Shown here in pieces: positions 35,246-45,151 of a stretch of 64,000 bases of DNA. Made by a program: the position numbers and the translations under genes. The DNA comes from Suilimivivens sp964402925. GTDB taxonomy: Bacteria > Bacillota > Clostridia > Lachnospirales > Lachnospiraceae. Numbering within the stretch: position 1 is the first letter of the stretch; each line of letters starts with the position of its first letter. The stretch is from NCBI GenBank assembly GCA_964402925.1, contig CAYOED010000004.1, forward strand, positions 1-64,000. Direction: 5' to 3'. The notes under the pieces are model-generated. The model was not told the origin of the DNA. It searched no databases and worked only from the letters and a program-made list of their open reading frames with translations.

Positions 35246-36061
35246 TTATACCCCTTTGGTAAGTCCGTTTCTGTTCTTTCCTTCTTTGATTCCCTGCTTC
35301 ATCAGCCGGTACGCTTCCCCAAGGGACATCTCTTTTAACATCTCACCTCTGTGTGCATACAAAAAACGCAGGGAAAAGACCTTTGCCAGAACGCCGTACA
35401 AATGATGGTACAGCACGCCTCTGTCTATAAAAAACTTTTGGTTATAACCCTTGAACCATGTGGATTCCCGGTAAACCTCCTCGCCCAATTCCTCTGTGTG
35501 CGCATATAAATGAAGTCCCTTTTTCAGACAATCATGTAAGAACAGGCTGTCCTCCCCGTTGCTGTACCTAGCACCCCCTCCGAAAAGAAGGGAAAAGCTT
35601 ACATTCGCCCGACGCAGAGCTTCTGTGCGCGCCGCCACCGCAAAGGTGGGATATCTGCCGTAATTGTACCAACGTATCCTCTTTTCCGACTGATTATAAT
35701 AAGTAGCCCGGGACGGATCCACCTTAAAATTAAAGGTAATCACATCCGCATCTTTGTTTTTTTCAAAAGCCCGGCACACGATTTTCTCATATCCCGGATA
35801 AAAAACAATATCCTCATCCGAAAAAAGGCATAACTCTGAATCTGCACGGGCAAGCGCCGTATTCCGGCTTAGTCCCACGCCTCTCTCAGCCATGGAAAAA
35901 CAGCGAATCAACCTGCCCTTATGCCGATATTCCTGATAAGCATAATAATCACATTGATTCACTATGATGGCATCCGTCTCCAGATTCATCTTTTCCGCCA
36001 GCATATTCACTTCCTGCTTTACCGCTGCTGCAAGTACCTGCAGCTTCTTCTTCTCACTCAT
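35246..36061 (-). CDS. Glycosyltransferase, family 2-like
   Basis: 271 residues. GT-A-like: LQVLAAAVKQEVNMLAEKMNLETDAIIVNQ, then RGVGLSRNTALARADSELCLFSDEDIVFYPGY with a DED acidic site. Very similar in layout to exopolysaccharide GT2 enzymes that add branch sugars. Three bases separate it from the polymerase gene. Confidence 0.83.
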   Translation of the reverse strand: MSEKKKLQVLAAAVKQEVNMLAEKMNLETDAIIVNQCDYYAYQEYRHKGRLIRCFSMAERGVGLSRNTALARADSELCLFSDEDIVFYPGYEKIVCRAFEKNKDADVITFNFKVDPSRATYYNQSEKRIRWYNYGRYPTFAVAARTEALRRANVSFSLLFGGGARYSNGEDSLFLHDCLKKGLHLYAHTEELGEEVYRESTWFKGYNQKFFIDRGVLYHHLYGVLAKVFSLRFLYAHRGEMLKEMSLGEAYRLMKQGIKEGKNRNGLTKGV

Positions 36062-36082
36062 TCCCTATATGCTAACGCTCCT

Positions 36083-37216
36083 CTATGCATAGTAGCGGTT
36101 CAAAAATTCCTCATCAGCCTGTGCAATGATCATACCAAGCACCTTACAGTCCTGATTTTTGAGGAAACTTAAAATCCGCGCCGTTTTTCTTCCCGTGTCT
36201 GTTCCAAACGGAAGCAAAAGCATTACCCCGCCTGCTTCTCTGATCTGGCGGCACTCATCTTCTGATAAAACATTCGCGTTGAAGGCAAGCACATTCCACT
36301 CACTGCTTTTTCCGGATTCATCTTCTTCCTTCGGCACGCTCCAGTTAAGACCGACTTCCTCATAGCCGCTGCTGCTATAAGCCTCCAGCCCTTCTCTGTC
36401 TAAGAGTCTTTCGATCTCCAGCCTGCGGGTATCCGCATGATCCGCCATATCCAAAATAGCAAAGGTTCTCTTATCTCCCAATGTATAATGGATGTTTGCC
36501 TTCAACTCCCTTGCATACGGCTGCAGCCCCTTCTGATTCCGGGTCAGGATTCCAAGGGCTCTGCAGTGATACCTTTTCTCGATATCTTCCTGCACATAGA
36601 TGGATTCGTCCAGAACATAGTGAAAACCAATAACGATAAGCGACAATACACCAAGCAGAACCCCTCCTGCCACACAGGCTGAGGTCGTTCTATCATCCCA
36701 GTATACCCTCTCCGGCACACCAGAGCGGAGGACTTTGATTTGATCCAGTTCCTCGCTGTCTCTGGCATATTCCCGCAATCCGCTTTCCAGCGCACTCCTG
36801 ATTTCGCGGACGTATTTTTCATCTTCCCCTCTCACCCTAACGGTAAGAAGCCTTATATCCGACAAGATTTCGGCAGTCGTTGCTTCCATGACCTCCTCCC
36901 GCTCATAACCGGGAAGTTCCTGCATGACAAGATCCAGAATCGGATCCGTATCTAACAAATCATTCCATGTGTATCCATTATAATATTGATATACTTCGCC
37001 GTTTTCATCATGTCCGAAACTGATATACAGCTTTGACACTGCCTCATATTCCACCGGCATCTTCACAGAACGCGCCACCTGATAAATGACTCCGCCGCAG
37101 GTAGCCCCTAAAACCGTCAATACCACAGCCAGCCATATCCTCTTTTGCAGATACAGCATCAGCCGCTTCAAGTCCATTCCCCTGTTTAAATATTCTTCAT
37201 TCTTTTCCATTTTCAT
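36083..37216 (-). CDS. Wzz-like chain-length determinant / capsular regulator
   Basis: 377 residues. Two membrane helices (about 27-48 and 180-202) flank an extracellular coiled region, the layout of Wzz/CapA proteins that set polysaccharide chain length. After the second helix lies a cytoplasmic domain of about 170 residues that looks like the BY-kinase fold, but no Walker A motif is visible, so it is probably a degenerate kinase-like module. It overlaps the sugar transferase gene by 20 bases. Confidence 0.83.
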   Translation of the reverse strand: MKMEKNEEYLNRGMDLKRLMLYLQKRIWLAVVLTVLGATCGGVIYQVARSVKMPVEYEAVSKLYISFGHDENGEVYQYYNGYTWNDLLDTDPILDLVMQELPGYEREEVMEATTAEILSDIRLLTVRVRGEDEKYVREIRSALESGLREYARDSEELDQIKVLRSGVPERVYWDDRTTSACVAGGVLLGVLSLIVIGFHYVLDESIYVQEDIEKRYHCRALGILTRNQKGLQPYARELKANIHYTLGDKRTFAILDMADHADTRRLEIERLLDREGLEAYSSSGYEEVGLNWSVPKEEDESGKSSEWNVLAFNANVLSEDECRQIREAGGVMLLLPFGTDTGRKTARILSFLKNQDCKVLGMIIAQADEEFLNRYYA

Positions 37217-38615
37217 TGTTTAAAGGTTCTCCTGCTTCTATAGCCTTCATGGCTGTTACCTGCGTCTTATCGACCCCTTCTGTACTTTCCGGTTTAATCA
37301 GAATCTTAAGTGTCAGAAGCATCAGTTTCAAATCCAGCCATATAGAATAATTTTCAATATAGGATAAGTCAAGCTTTAATTTGTCATAGGGTGTGGTGTT
37401 GTACTTTCCATAGACCTGCGCATAACCTGCCAGTCCTGCCTTTACCTTCATCCGGAATACAAATTCCGGCATTTCCTCCACATACTGCTCAATAATTTCC
37501 GGTCTCTCCGGTCTGGGACCGATAAAGGACATATCGCCCTTTAAGATATTGAAAAGTTGGGGAAGTTCATCAATCCGCACCGCCCGGATGAATTTTCCGA
37601 CTGGTGTGATTCTGCTGTCATTTTTGGCTGCCAGCCTTGCCACACCGTCCTTTTCCGCGTCCACCCGCATGCTTCTGAATTTCATGATGGAAAACTGCCT
37701 GCCGCCGATGGTACATCGGATCTGCTTATATAACACTGGTCCGCCGTCATAACATTTAATTAAAACTGCAGTAATCAGCATAAAGGGCGATGCAATCACC
37801 AGAAGAAGCAACGCGCACACAATATCAATGATCCGCTTTGCCAACCTCTGTTCTACCGTCAGTGCATACTCTCTGGTAACAAAAATCGGCGTGTCAAAAA
37901 GATGCATCTGGTCAGAACCTTTAATCAGCACATCCGGTATCTTGGGCATCAGATAAACCCGGATGGACCTGCTGTAACAATATTTCATCAGCCGGTTCCG
38001 CTCCTTAGTGGGAATATCCCACAACACCACTGCTCCATACCCTTTATTTATTTCCATTTCCAGCTTCATAAGCCCTTCTTTAATATCTATGCATTTTACA
38101 ATATTATATTTGTCCTTCCTGGACGCGAATTTTAAAAGAATATCCTTGATATCCCTCTCTCCATGCACAAGCAGCATATCTCTGGGCGGAAATACTCTCC
38201 GGTAAATAGCGTTGCAGATCCAAGACCACGCTGCTGCAATCATTATCTGTAAAATCGTTGCCCACACAAACCAGTCTGCCGGAACCAGCCAGTTGTGCAT
38301 CAGGGACAGCTGGAAATATGTAATTACATTTACAAACAATAATGCAAAAATCTGGGATAAAAAGATATCCATAGATTTCAAATAACCAATTTTCAGCCCG
38401 CCATAAGTATTAGTAAAGAAAAACAGCAGTACAAAATAAATCGCAACAATCAGAATATGACCATTCCGATAATATTTCAGACGCCGGTTGAAGTCATTGA
38501 GAATAGGATAATAATATTCCAGCCAGATATATGCGTAAATTCCAGTCTGCACGAGCAGAATCACATAACTCAGCCATAAGACGATTATTTTTTTCAGAGA
38601 TTCCAAACGTTTCAC
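37197..38615 (-). CDS. Undecaprenyl-phosphate sugar phosphotransferase (initiating enzyme)
   Basis: 472 residues from a GTG start with GAGGTGTATAG upstream. Four or five N-terminal membrane helices and a CoA-binding-like region precede the catalytic bacterial sugar transferase domain (about 265-450): KRIIDIVCALLLLVIASPF, KFRSMRVDAEKDG, DELPQLFNILKGDMSFIGPRPE. It puts the first sugar phosphate on undecaprenyl phosphate to begin each repeat unit. Confidence 0.95.
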   Translation of the reverse strand: MKRLESLKKIIVLWLSYVILLVQTGIYAYIWLEYYYPILNDFNRRLKYYRNGHILIVAIYFVLLFFFTNTYGGLKIGYLKSMDIFLSQIFALLFVNVITYFQLSLMHNWLVPADWFVWATILQIMIAAAWSWICNAIYRRVFPPRDMLLVHGERDIKDILLKFASRKDKYNIVKCIDIKEGLMKLEMEINKGYGAVVLWDIPTKERNRLMKYCYSRSIRVYLMPKIPDVLIKGSDQMHLFDTPIFVTREYALTVEQRLAKRIIDIVCALLLLVIASPFMLITAVLIKCYDGGPVLYKQIRCTIGGRQFSIMKFRSMRVDAEKDGVARLAAKNDSRITPVGKFIRAVRIDELPQLFNILKGDMSFIGPRPERPEIIEQYVEEMPEFVFRMKVKAGLAGYAQVYGKYNTTPYDKLKLDLSYIENYSIWLDLKLMLLTLKILIKPESTEGVDKTQVTAMKAIEAGEPLNNENGKE

Positions 38616-38637
38616 CTATACACCTCATGCATACAAA

Positions 38638-39399
38638 CTACAGTCTTCTTAGCGTAGCGCGCAGTGCCCAGAAAAACAGGTTGTAAACACTGTACCACAA
38701 AGAAAGCTTTTCTTCCTTCCGATACAGATTCCAGATTCTTCTGACTGCCACAAGTTTATTGGAAGATAAGGATTTCGGCGGTCTGCGGTAAATGGTCAAT
38801 ACCTCGCCAAGTCCATAGCCATTAAAGCTGCGCAGGATCTTCCACCATGTCGCTGTATCTTCACTTTTGACATCCGGCATCTGAATCAATTCCCTGCCGG
38901 TCTTTTCTGTATCAATTAAAACCGTGCTGGTAAAAATCACGGTTCTGGAAAGCGCCTGCCGATAAACAAGGACTTCCGGAACATGTACTACCTTTCCTGT
39001 CCTTTTCGCATTTTCGTCCCCGAACTCATAGGCAGTAAATACAAACGCTGCCTGCTTCTCTTCCATAAATGCCAGTTCTTTTTCCAGCTTGTCCGGCATC
39101 CAAACATCATCTGCGTCAAGAAATGCGATATATCTCCCTTTCGCCTGTGCAATTCCGGTATTTCTTGCCCTTGCCGCTCCTTCATTCACAGACTTTGCAA
39201 TCAGCCTGACTTTTCCGTCCGCCTTTGCCATGCAGCCTTCAATCTTTACCCTGCTGTCATCTTGTGAACAGTCGTCCACCAGAATCAATTCCCAATTCTT
39301 ATAACTCTGGGCACGCACCATGGCTATGGTTTCTTCTATATAAGCACCGGCATTATAGACCGGAACGATAATGCTGACCAGCTTGTCCTGATTTTCCAT
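38638..39399 (-). CDS. Family 2 glycosyltransferase
   Basis: 253 residues. VSIIVPVYNAGAYIEETIAMVRAQSYKNWELILVDDCSQDDS and the DxD motif IAFLDADDVWMPDK define the GT-A fold. The start ATG follows the upstream stop (TAG) directly, with GAGGAAATT as site. Confidence 0.92.
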   Translation of the reverse strand: MENQDKLVSIIVPVYNAGAYIEETIAMVRAQSYKNWELILVDDCSQDDSRVKIEGCMAKADGKVRLIAKSVNEGAARARNTGIAQAKGRYIAFLDADDVWMPDKLEKELAFMEEKQAAFVFTAYEFGDENAKRTGKVVHVPEVLVYRQALSRTVIFTSTVLIDTEKTGRELIQMPDVKSEDTATWWKILRSFNGYGLGEVLTIYRRPPKSLSSNKLVAVRRIWNLYRKEEKLSLWYSVYNLFFWALRATLRRL

Positions 39400-40329
39400 C
39401 TAAATTTCCTCTTTTACAAGATAGATTGGTCTTCTTTTCACTTCCATATACGTTTTTGCAAGATATTGTCCCACAATTCCCAGACAGAAGAGCTGTACTC
39501 CGCTGATCAGCGAAATAATACATACCAATGAGGGCCAGCCGGAAGTGGGGTCTCCAAATAAAAGTTTCCTTACAATAATAAAAATAATAAACACAAACGC
39601 CGCCACACAGAACAGCACCCCCATAAAAGCGGCAAACGCCAACGGCGCTGTGGAAAACGCAGTTATCCCTTCCAGCGAATAAATGAACAGCTTCCAGAAG
39701 GACCACTTAGTCTCTCCCTTCTTCCGCTCGATATTTTCAAACTCCAGCCATTTGGTCTCAAATCCCACCCAGCCGAATATCCCTTTGCTGAACCGGTTGT
39801 ACTCTGGCATGGAAAGAATAGCGTCCACTACCTGTCTGGTCATCAGACGATAATCCCTTGCGCCATCCATGATTTCGGTTTTGGAGAATTTTTTCATGAG
39901 ACGATAGAACAGTCTTGCAAAAAGAGAACGTATAGGCGGTTCTCCCTTACGGGTAACGCGCCTTGTCGCCACAGAATCATAGCCCTGCTCCAGATAGCCG
40001 TACATTTCCGGCAGGAGCGATGGCGGATCCTGCAAATCGGCATCCAGAAACACTACAAAATCACCATTTGCCTTTTCCATACCTGCATAGAGAGCAGCTT
40101 CCTTTCCGAAATTTCTGGAAAAAGAAAGCAAATGCACACGCTTGTCCTTTTCTATCAGCTTCTTTACCTCCCGGGCGGTATGATCCTTGGAGCCGTCATT
40201 TATATACCAAAGCTCCAATTCCACTTCCTTTTCCCGGAAAAAGGATTCATTCTTTATAAACTCCTGATAAAAATCAGCCACATTTTCTTCTTCATTGTAA
40301 CAGGGCACAACTGCACTGAGTAATTTCAT
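39400..40329 (-). CDS. DPM1/GtrB-like glycosyltransferase with two membrane helices
   Basis: 309 residues. The GT2 domain (LSAVVPCYNEEENVADFY, VVFLDADLQDPP) is followed by two membrane helices (about 230-290), the layout of GtrB-type enzymes that load undecaprenyl phosphate with a single sugar. This provides donor for a GT-C enzyme such as the last gene of the operon. It is the first gene of the operon. Confidence 0.92.
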   Translation of the reverse strand: MKLLSAVVPCYNEEENVADFYQEFIKNESFFREKEVELELWYINDGSKDHTAREVKKLIEKDKRVHLLSFSRNFGKEAALYAGMEKANGDFVVFLDADLQDPPSLLPEMYGYLEQGYDSVATRRVTRKGEPPIRSLFARLFYRLMKKFSKTEIMDGARDYRLMTRQVVDAILSMPEYNRFSKGIFGWVGFETKWLEFENIERKKGETKWSFWKLFIYSLEGITAFSTAPLAFAAFMGVLFCVAAFVFIIFIIVRKLLFGDPTSGWPSLVCIISLISGVQLFCLGIVGQYLAKTYMEVKRRPIYLVKEEI

Positions 40330-40388
40330 GATGTTCCATTACCTCTTGTTTCAACACACATTTCCATAATATGTCTATGTTAACCTAT

Positions 40389-40417
40389 ATTCTATCACAC
40401 AAAGACAAATATCACAA
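40389..40417 (-). promoter_or_regulatory. Promoter of the exopolysaccharide operon
   Basis: Minus-strand TTGTGA (40412-40417) and TAGAAT (40389-40394) with 17 bases between, just after the terminator of the upstream gene and about 60 bases before the first operon gene. Confidence 0.6.
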
Positions 40418-40422
40418 CAAAC

Positions 40423-40452
40423 AAAAAGGCGGGGACCGCAAAAGTCCCTGCC
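40423..40452 (-). terminator. Terminator after the long-hairpin element
   Basis: Minus strand: GGCAGGGAC and GTCCCCGCC pair over TTTTGCG, followed by TTTTTG. It lies beyond the hairpin element, so that element is part of the transcript of the 40669-42462 gene. Confidence 0.88.
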
Positions 40453-40455
40453 GTC

Positions 40456-40648
40456 GTTACTTTTCGCAGAATAGCCGGTAGTCCGCACAGGACAGGTAAA
40501 TATACCAACGTCGTCGCGCTCCCGCTCCATAAAAACGTAGCAGTGCTAAGCTCAAAAGAACTTCGCTAAGCACTGACGTTTTTATAGGGACTCCTTTTAG
40601 TATATTTACCTGTCCTGTGCTACGTTATCGGTTAGCCTGCAAAGTAAT
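40456..40648. repeat. Long-hairpin element, family 2, copy C
   Basis: A perfect 21-bp inverted repeat (40485-40505 with 40600-40620) continues outward with mismatches to 40456 and 40648. The inner stem pairs ATAAAAACGT (40529-40538) with ACGTTTTTAT (40576-40585) and CAGTGCT (40541) with AGCACTG, over a loop of about 13 bases. Bases 40505-40528 are the family core shared with 58-81. It starts about 20 bases after the stop codon at 40669 and is followed by a terminator. Confidence 0.85.
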
Positions 40649-40668
40649 ATGTTGTTCAGTTCCTCAGG

Positions 40669-42462
40669 CTACCACTGTTTGCAATCCTCCTGGTTCATTT
40701 CACTCCTCTCTTCACTTTCCAATTCCCTGCATTCACCGGTTATCAGATTCACTTCCATACTATATGTTTTTGTGTGCTCCTCCTCCCACACATCATCGTA
40801 CCATGGAACTTTATAAAAAATACAATAATCCATCATAAAGCCTTCATTAGTAGCTTTTACCGGATAATACTCCAAGATAAAAAAACGATTTTCTTCCCAG
40901 TTTATATCCGCCATTTTCTCCCCGATTATGCTCCGGATATTCTGGTTTACCTGTTCCTCCAGTTCATTTTCCTCTATCCACTTTAGGTTTACACTTTTAC
41001 AGTCTTCTGCCAGACACGTGATATAGTCCACTCTCCCGCTCCTATCTCTTTCCTTGAATTCATAATGGCTGTTAAATCCCAGAACCGGTGTATATTTAAT
41101 GGAGACTACATGTTCATAGGTGCCTTCTTTTATCAAATATCCTTCAATCTGCTGCTCAAATTCATTGATATCCTGATATACAATATAGGTGATATTCCCT
41201 TTCGGTGTTTCTTCTACAAAGAAATTCCGGGGTATCATCTCCCCTTCCCATATATCCAGACCGCACATCTTCATAAAATCGGTCTCTTCACCTGATGTCT
41301 CCATAGAATAGAACAGTCTGCTCTTGCCCCCATGCCTGCCATTATATCTCCACCCGTCTTCCCCAAAAAGAATATCATAATATCTATAAAGACCTCTACT
41401 CGGCATGCCTGCTCCCCTTATCCATGCATGAAAATTGAACTTCACATATTCTTCTTTGACTCCATCATTATCTATGTCACTTGCGAATAGGTCTGCCGAA
41501 TATCCAGTAGGCAGACACAGTTCCCACAGCTCCTCCCCATATTCTTTCAGGAGTTCTTTCGAGAGCTCATTCAGTTCATCCATATTCTTTTTTCTATATC
41601 TGTCTAATAGTTCCTGTGTCTGCCTCTCATCCGCCACTTCAACTTCTGCACTGCCATATTCAAGCCGCGCATCCCTCGCACCGCAATTGCAGTGGAATCT
41701 GTTCATTACATGATATAGATCCATTCCCCTGTTCATCAACTTATCAACATCGATGTCTCCTTCATTTTTTATGATTTCAATGCCCATATCAGTACATCGA
41801 TATTCAAACGTGAGCCTGCCGCATGGGATACCTTCTGAAAGCCAGTATACAGTCATCGCATACTGTTCCTGCTGATCACAGAACAAAAGGTAAGCTTCTC
41901 CTTCATACTGGAGCACTTCTATGATGTCGGACCATTCAACTCTGGTGTCAAACACTGGCTGGAAATAAGTTAATTCATATCCACCATCTTCTGCTCCCAA
42001 ATAAATCACGAGCCTGTTCGCTATTTGCCATCCCGACATGGCTCTGCTATTTGCCGGACCATATTCTATCAAGTCTTCTATCCCATCACTATTTACATCA
42101 GCAGATATCATGCAGACTCCATTAGTCGGAACAGTAAAGTAGTCCTCTGCATACCCCTTTATATATCTCATAATGGGCTCCTCGCCCGCCAGCAAAGCTG
42201 TTTCCTCCAAACTCAATTCCTCCGAAATCACATATTGATCTAATTCTGCCCGCCTGCCTTCCCTGCACACTTGCTCAATATACCGTCCAAACTTCACTAA
42301 CGGAGGAAGCTGTGAGCAGACTGCGTCTTCCTTCTCGTTTTCTGACATTTCAACGGTCATTTCGTCTTCACGTTCCAAATGACTGCTCCATTTTTCCATA
42401 AGCATCACTACCGCCAACACAACAAACAAAATACTGCCAATCCTTTTCCACTTCTTTTTCAT
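40669..42462 (-). CDS. Membrane-anchored extracellular protein, function unknown
   Basis: 597 residues from the ATG at 42462, ten bases after the upstream stop. One N-terminal membrane helix (about 8-24) and a large acidic exterior. Two segments, DVNSDGIEDLIEYG and DIDNDGVKEEYVKF, are calcium-loop-like (FG-GAP/dockerin-type DxDxDG) repeats, suggesting a beta-propeller or EF-like fold. No catalytic motif is recognised. It is the last of several related membrane-anchored genes on this strand. Confidence 0.75.
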   Translation of the reverse strand: MKKKWKRIGSILFVVLAVVMLMEKWSSHLEREDEMTVEMSENEKEDAVCSQLPPLVKFGRYIEQVCREGRRAELDQYVISEELSLEETALLAGEEPIMRYIKGYAEDYFTVPTNGVCMISADVNSDGIEDLIEYGPANSRAMSGWQIANRLVIYLGAEDGGYELTYFQPVFDTRVEWSDIIEVLQYEGEAYLLFCDQQEQYAMTVYWLSEGIPCGRLTFEYRCTDMGIEIIKNEGDIDVDKLMNRGMDLYHVMNRFHCNCGARDARLEYGSAEVEVADERQTQELLDRYRKKNMDELNELSKELLKEYGEELWELCLPTGYSADLFASDIDNDGVKEEYVKFNFHAWIRGAGMPSRGLYRYYDILFGEDGWRYNGRHGGKSRLFYSMETSGEETDFMKMCGLDIWEGEMIPRNFFVEETPKGNITYIVYQDINEFEQQIEGYLIKEGTYEHVVSIKYTPVLGFNSHYEFKERDRSGRVDYITCLAEDCKSVNLKWIEENELEEQVNQNIRSIIGEKMADINWEENRFFILEYYPVKATNEGFMMDYCIFYKVPWYDDVWEEEHTKTYSMEVNLITGECRELESEERSEMNQEDCKQW

Positions 42463-42472
42463 AAGATCACCG

Positions 42473-43861
42473 TTACTCACCTTCTTGAAACTCATATCCG
42501 CCTGTATCCTCGTCATACCTTAAGATGCGATTCGTCCCTGGAAGAACAATTGCATAATACCCTCCTGTCATCTCATCCAAAACTGCTATCGCATCATGTT
42601 CATTTGGAATGTTCGGCTCATGCAGCCGCACTGTAATGTCCAGGACTTGTCTTAATGATCCATCTTTGTCCTGTATATATATCCTGACAGTATTTCCCCC
42701 ACTTCCTCCCCAAAGAAATCCATGCATGCATACAAGATAATCCTCCAGACCATCTGCATTAAAATCATATGTAAAATAGTCAATTTCCAAAGTTGCAACC
42801 AGACCTGCCTTTTCCATTTCCCGATCATCTTCTACATCTTCCCTCAAATACTCTGCCAAAGGTGTATTCTCATAGTCATAGTTAGGCGATTCACAGATAT
42901 TGTGCGCTAAAATCACATGATTCTCATTAATAAAGTCATAATCTATGCCTATTCCATAATCTGCATGCGAAACTATATTTGGGCGCGTTTCATTTAATTC
43001 TATAATGATATAATCAGCTATCACCTTATCATACACTGCTTCATCCATTGATTTCCTGATATTATCCATCTTCTCATTTTCCCACGGCACTCTTAATATC
43101 ACATATCCATGAAATGCTTCTTCAAAAGGAAAATAAAAATACAAATTCTCTTCATCCATTCCAATATTTTGACTGCTGTATCTATCAAAACCGCCATTCA
43201 ATGTGTGATTTTCCAATTCATTTTCTAACATTTCTACAAGTCTCTTAATAGCCTCCGGCTCATGGAAATAGTCCTCGTGAAGTTCACTATATGTTCCTTC
43301 AAGCACTTCAAATGTACCTGACTCAACTAAACTGATTAATTTATCACTATTCTCTAAATCTTTTAATAATATATATTCGCCATCACTTACATTAATTGTC
43401 ATCAGATAATGCTGCATGTATGAAGGGCCTCCAGTAACTGATACAACATTGAAAATCAGACTTATATACTCATCCGATAATTGCAAAATATCATATTTAA
43501 TCTCTGTTGAGGCTTCATATTCTGTGTTTTCCTTTAAGTACGCTATTGCTTCCTCATAAGTTTTTTCATATAAAGAAAATGCTGCATCTCTTAAGTGCAT
43601 ATTTATCTTTTCCATACTGCAAGATTCTGATGCATTAGCTATCTGGGGATAATTAACTTCTATCCGATACCAGAAACTTCCATCTTCTTTGTTTCTTTCT
43701 AATAAATATTGCTCGCTTCTTATTTCTATCATGTTCATTGCTTTTGTAGAAATAGAATCAAAATAATTGCGATACGATAAGCAATACACGAAAATACTCA
43801 CAACGGTTAAAATCAATATTACAATGCCTATCAAAAATCCTTTTTTTACACGATTTATCAT
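42473..43861 (-). CDS. Membrane-anchored protein with DUF4163/DUF3298-like region
   Basis: About 462 residues; three closely spaced starts are possible and the ATG with GGGGAAAGC upstream is chosen. One membrane helix (about 6-26). The region SFWYRIEVNYPQIAN...EYISLIFNVVSVTGGPSYMQHYLMTINVSDGEYILLKDL is like the DUF4163/DUF3298 pair found in PdaC and anti-sigma factor RsiV, which bind wall fragments or lysozyme. The C-terminal part has a calcium-loop-like segment (YDFNADGLEDYLVCM). Same strand and close to the flanking genes. Confidence 0.72.
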   Translation of the reverse strand: MINRVKKGFLIGIVILILTVVSIFVYCLSYRNYFDSISTKAMNMIEIRSEQYLLERNKEDGSFWYRIEVNYPQIANASESCSMEKINMHLRDAAFSLYEKTYEEAIAYLKENTEYEASTEIKYDILQLSDEYISLIFNVVSVTGGPSYMQHYLMTINVSDGEYILLKDLENSDKLISLVESGTFEVLEGTYSELHEDYFHEPEAIKRLVEMLENELENHTLNGGFDRYSSQNIGMDEENLYFYFPFEEAFHGYVILRVPWENEKMDNIRKSMDEAVYDKVIADYIIIELNETRPNIVSHADYGIGIDYDFINENHVILAHNICESPNYDYENTPLAEYLREDVEDDREMEKAGLVATLEIDYFTYDFNADGLEDYLVCMHGFLWGGSGGNTVRIYIQDKDGSLRQVLDITVRLHEPNIPNEHDAIAVLDEMTGGYYAIVLPGTNRILRYDEDTGGYEFQEGE

Positions 43862-43921
43862 TGATGCTTTCCCCATCCTACTCACACTGTAAAAAATCTA
43901 TCATAGAAACAGCCACCGCCA

Positions 43922-44950
43922 TTAATATGTTACTTCTAAGCTTGAAAAATGAGATTTTATATGACCAAAATTGTATTCCCCTAACTGCTCATCCAAAGTA
44001 TTGCCGGCAACCCTAACCGTATAATGTCCATATGTTATCGTTTCCGAATCGCTATACACATTGCATTGAATATGTAAAACATTGTTTTTCCTTCTAAAAT
44101 AAGTGTATGTCAGTTCTGTTGTATCAGGCTGCCTTAATTCGTTTTCAATTGCATCCTTTATTGCTTGTGCATTCTCGTAAGATAAGTACTCGGCTTCTGT
44201 TATTTTGGTCGCACCATATTCTTTGTACGTTTTTCCGTCAAAGTACAGATATGTATCTACCCATGTATGACCGTACAATCCAAACCTCGGATCTGACATA
44301 CCGTCATATGCTTCTTCAACAAGAATAATATCGCCATATTCATTCATATACATATAACCCGGTTCATTGGAAATTAAAAGAGAAATATCTTTGCCCTCAA
44401 GGGCTATAACGGAACAGTTCTTCCATATACCTGCCAAATCAAAGGTATCTATTACAACATGTGTTTCATCCTCAAACTCAAGTAATTCTATTTTACAATG
44501 ATCCCACGATTGATTATTTTGATGAATCAGGCTGCAGGTCTCTCCATCACTGCTGCAATACCATGTTTGATACACATTATTCTCGTTAGGATAGGAGCCT
44601 ATCAACTCCTTCTGACCATCATGATCCATATCCACATACACATAAACCTCCAATTGCTGCCCGGCAGCTGCTTGTGTTATGGAAAGAAGTTTCTCTTCAC
44701 CAGCAGGCTTTTTTTCAATGATTTCAACCCGTTTGCCTGCAATAATTTTATCACATGCGTCCTCTATGCTTTTAAGAATAAATTGCTTCCATGCTTCTGC
44801 CGGCGCAAGCCTATAGGAGCCAGAACAATTCTCATCATATGATTCCGCTGTTTCAAAACTGTATGTATTATGTTGTGACGGTCTTAGAGTGATGATCACC
44901 ACAACGATAATCAAAACAACCACCAAACTTACTGCAACCTTTCTATTCAC
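43922..44950 (-). CDS. Membrane-anchored protein with DxDxDG loop, function unknown
   Basis: 342 residues from a GTG start, chosen because AAGGAGGAG lies seven bases before it; a GTG six codons upstream lies before that site. One membrane helix (about 5-22). The outer domain holds VDMDHDGQKELIGSY, a calcium-loop-like motif also seen in the two genes downstream, so the three are probably related in function. The product is not recognised. Confidence 0.72.
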   Translation of the reverse strand: MNRKVAVSLVVVLIIVVVIITLRPSQHNTYSFETAESYDENCSGSYRLAPAEAWKQFILKSIEDACDKIIAGKRVEIIEKKPAGEEKLLSITQAAAGQQLEVYVYVDMDHDGQKELIGSYPNENNVYQTWYCSSDGETCSLIHQNNQSWDHCKIELLEFEDETHVVIDTFDLAGIWKNCSVIALEGKDISLLISNEPGYMYMNEYGDIILVEEAYDGMSDPRFGLYGHTWVDTYLYFDGKTYKEYGATKITEAEYLSYENAQAIKDAIENELRQPDTTELTYTYFRRKNNVLHIQCNVYSDSETITYGHYTVRVAGNTLDEQLGEYNFGHIKSHFSSLEVTY

Positions 44951-45151
44951 TAAACTCCTCCTTGACACATTGCTCTGTTTACACGTAAGGTCAAATTCAT
45001 ATTTAGAAATCTATATGCCATCATATTCCCTTATTTTTTCCAGTTCGACCATAATCTCTTTAATTGCATTTTACTACAAGCTTGCATCATTTTTGCATCA
45101 TAAAACGCATAACTTCGAAACAACATCCCAAAGCTATGCGTTACTGCACCC

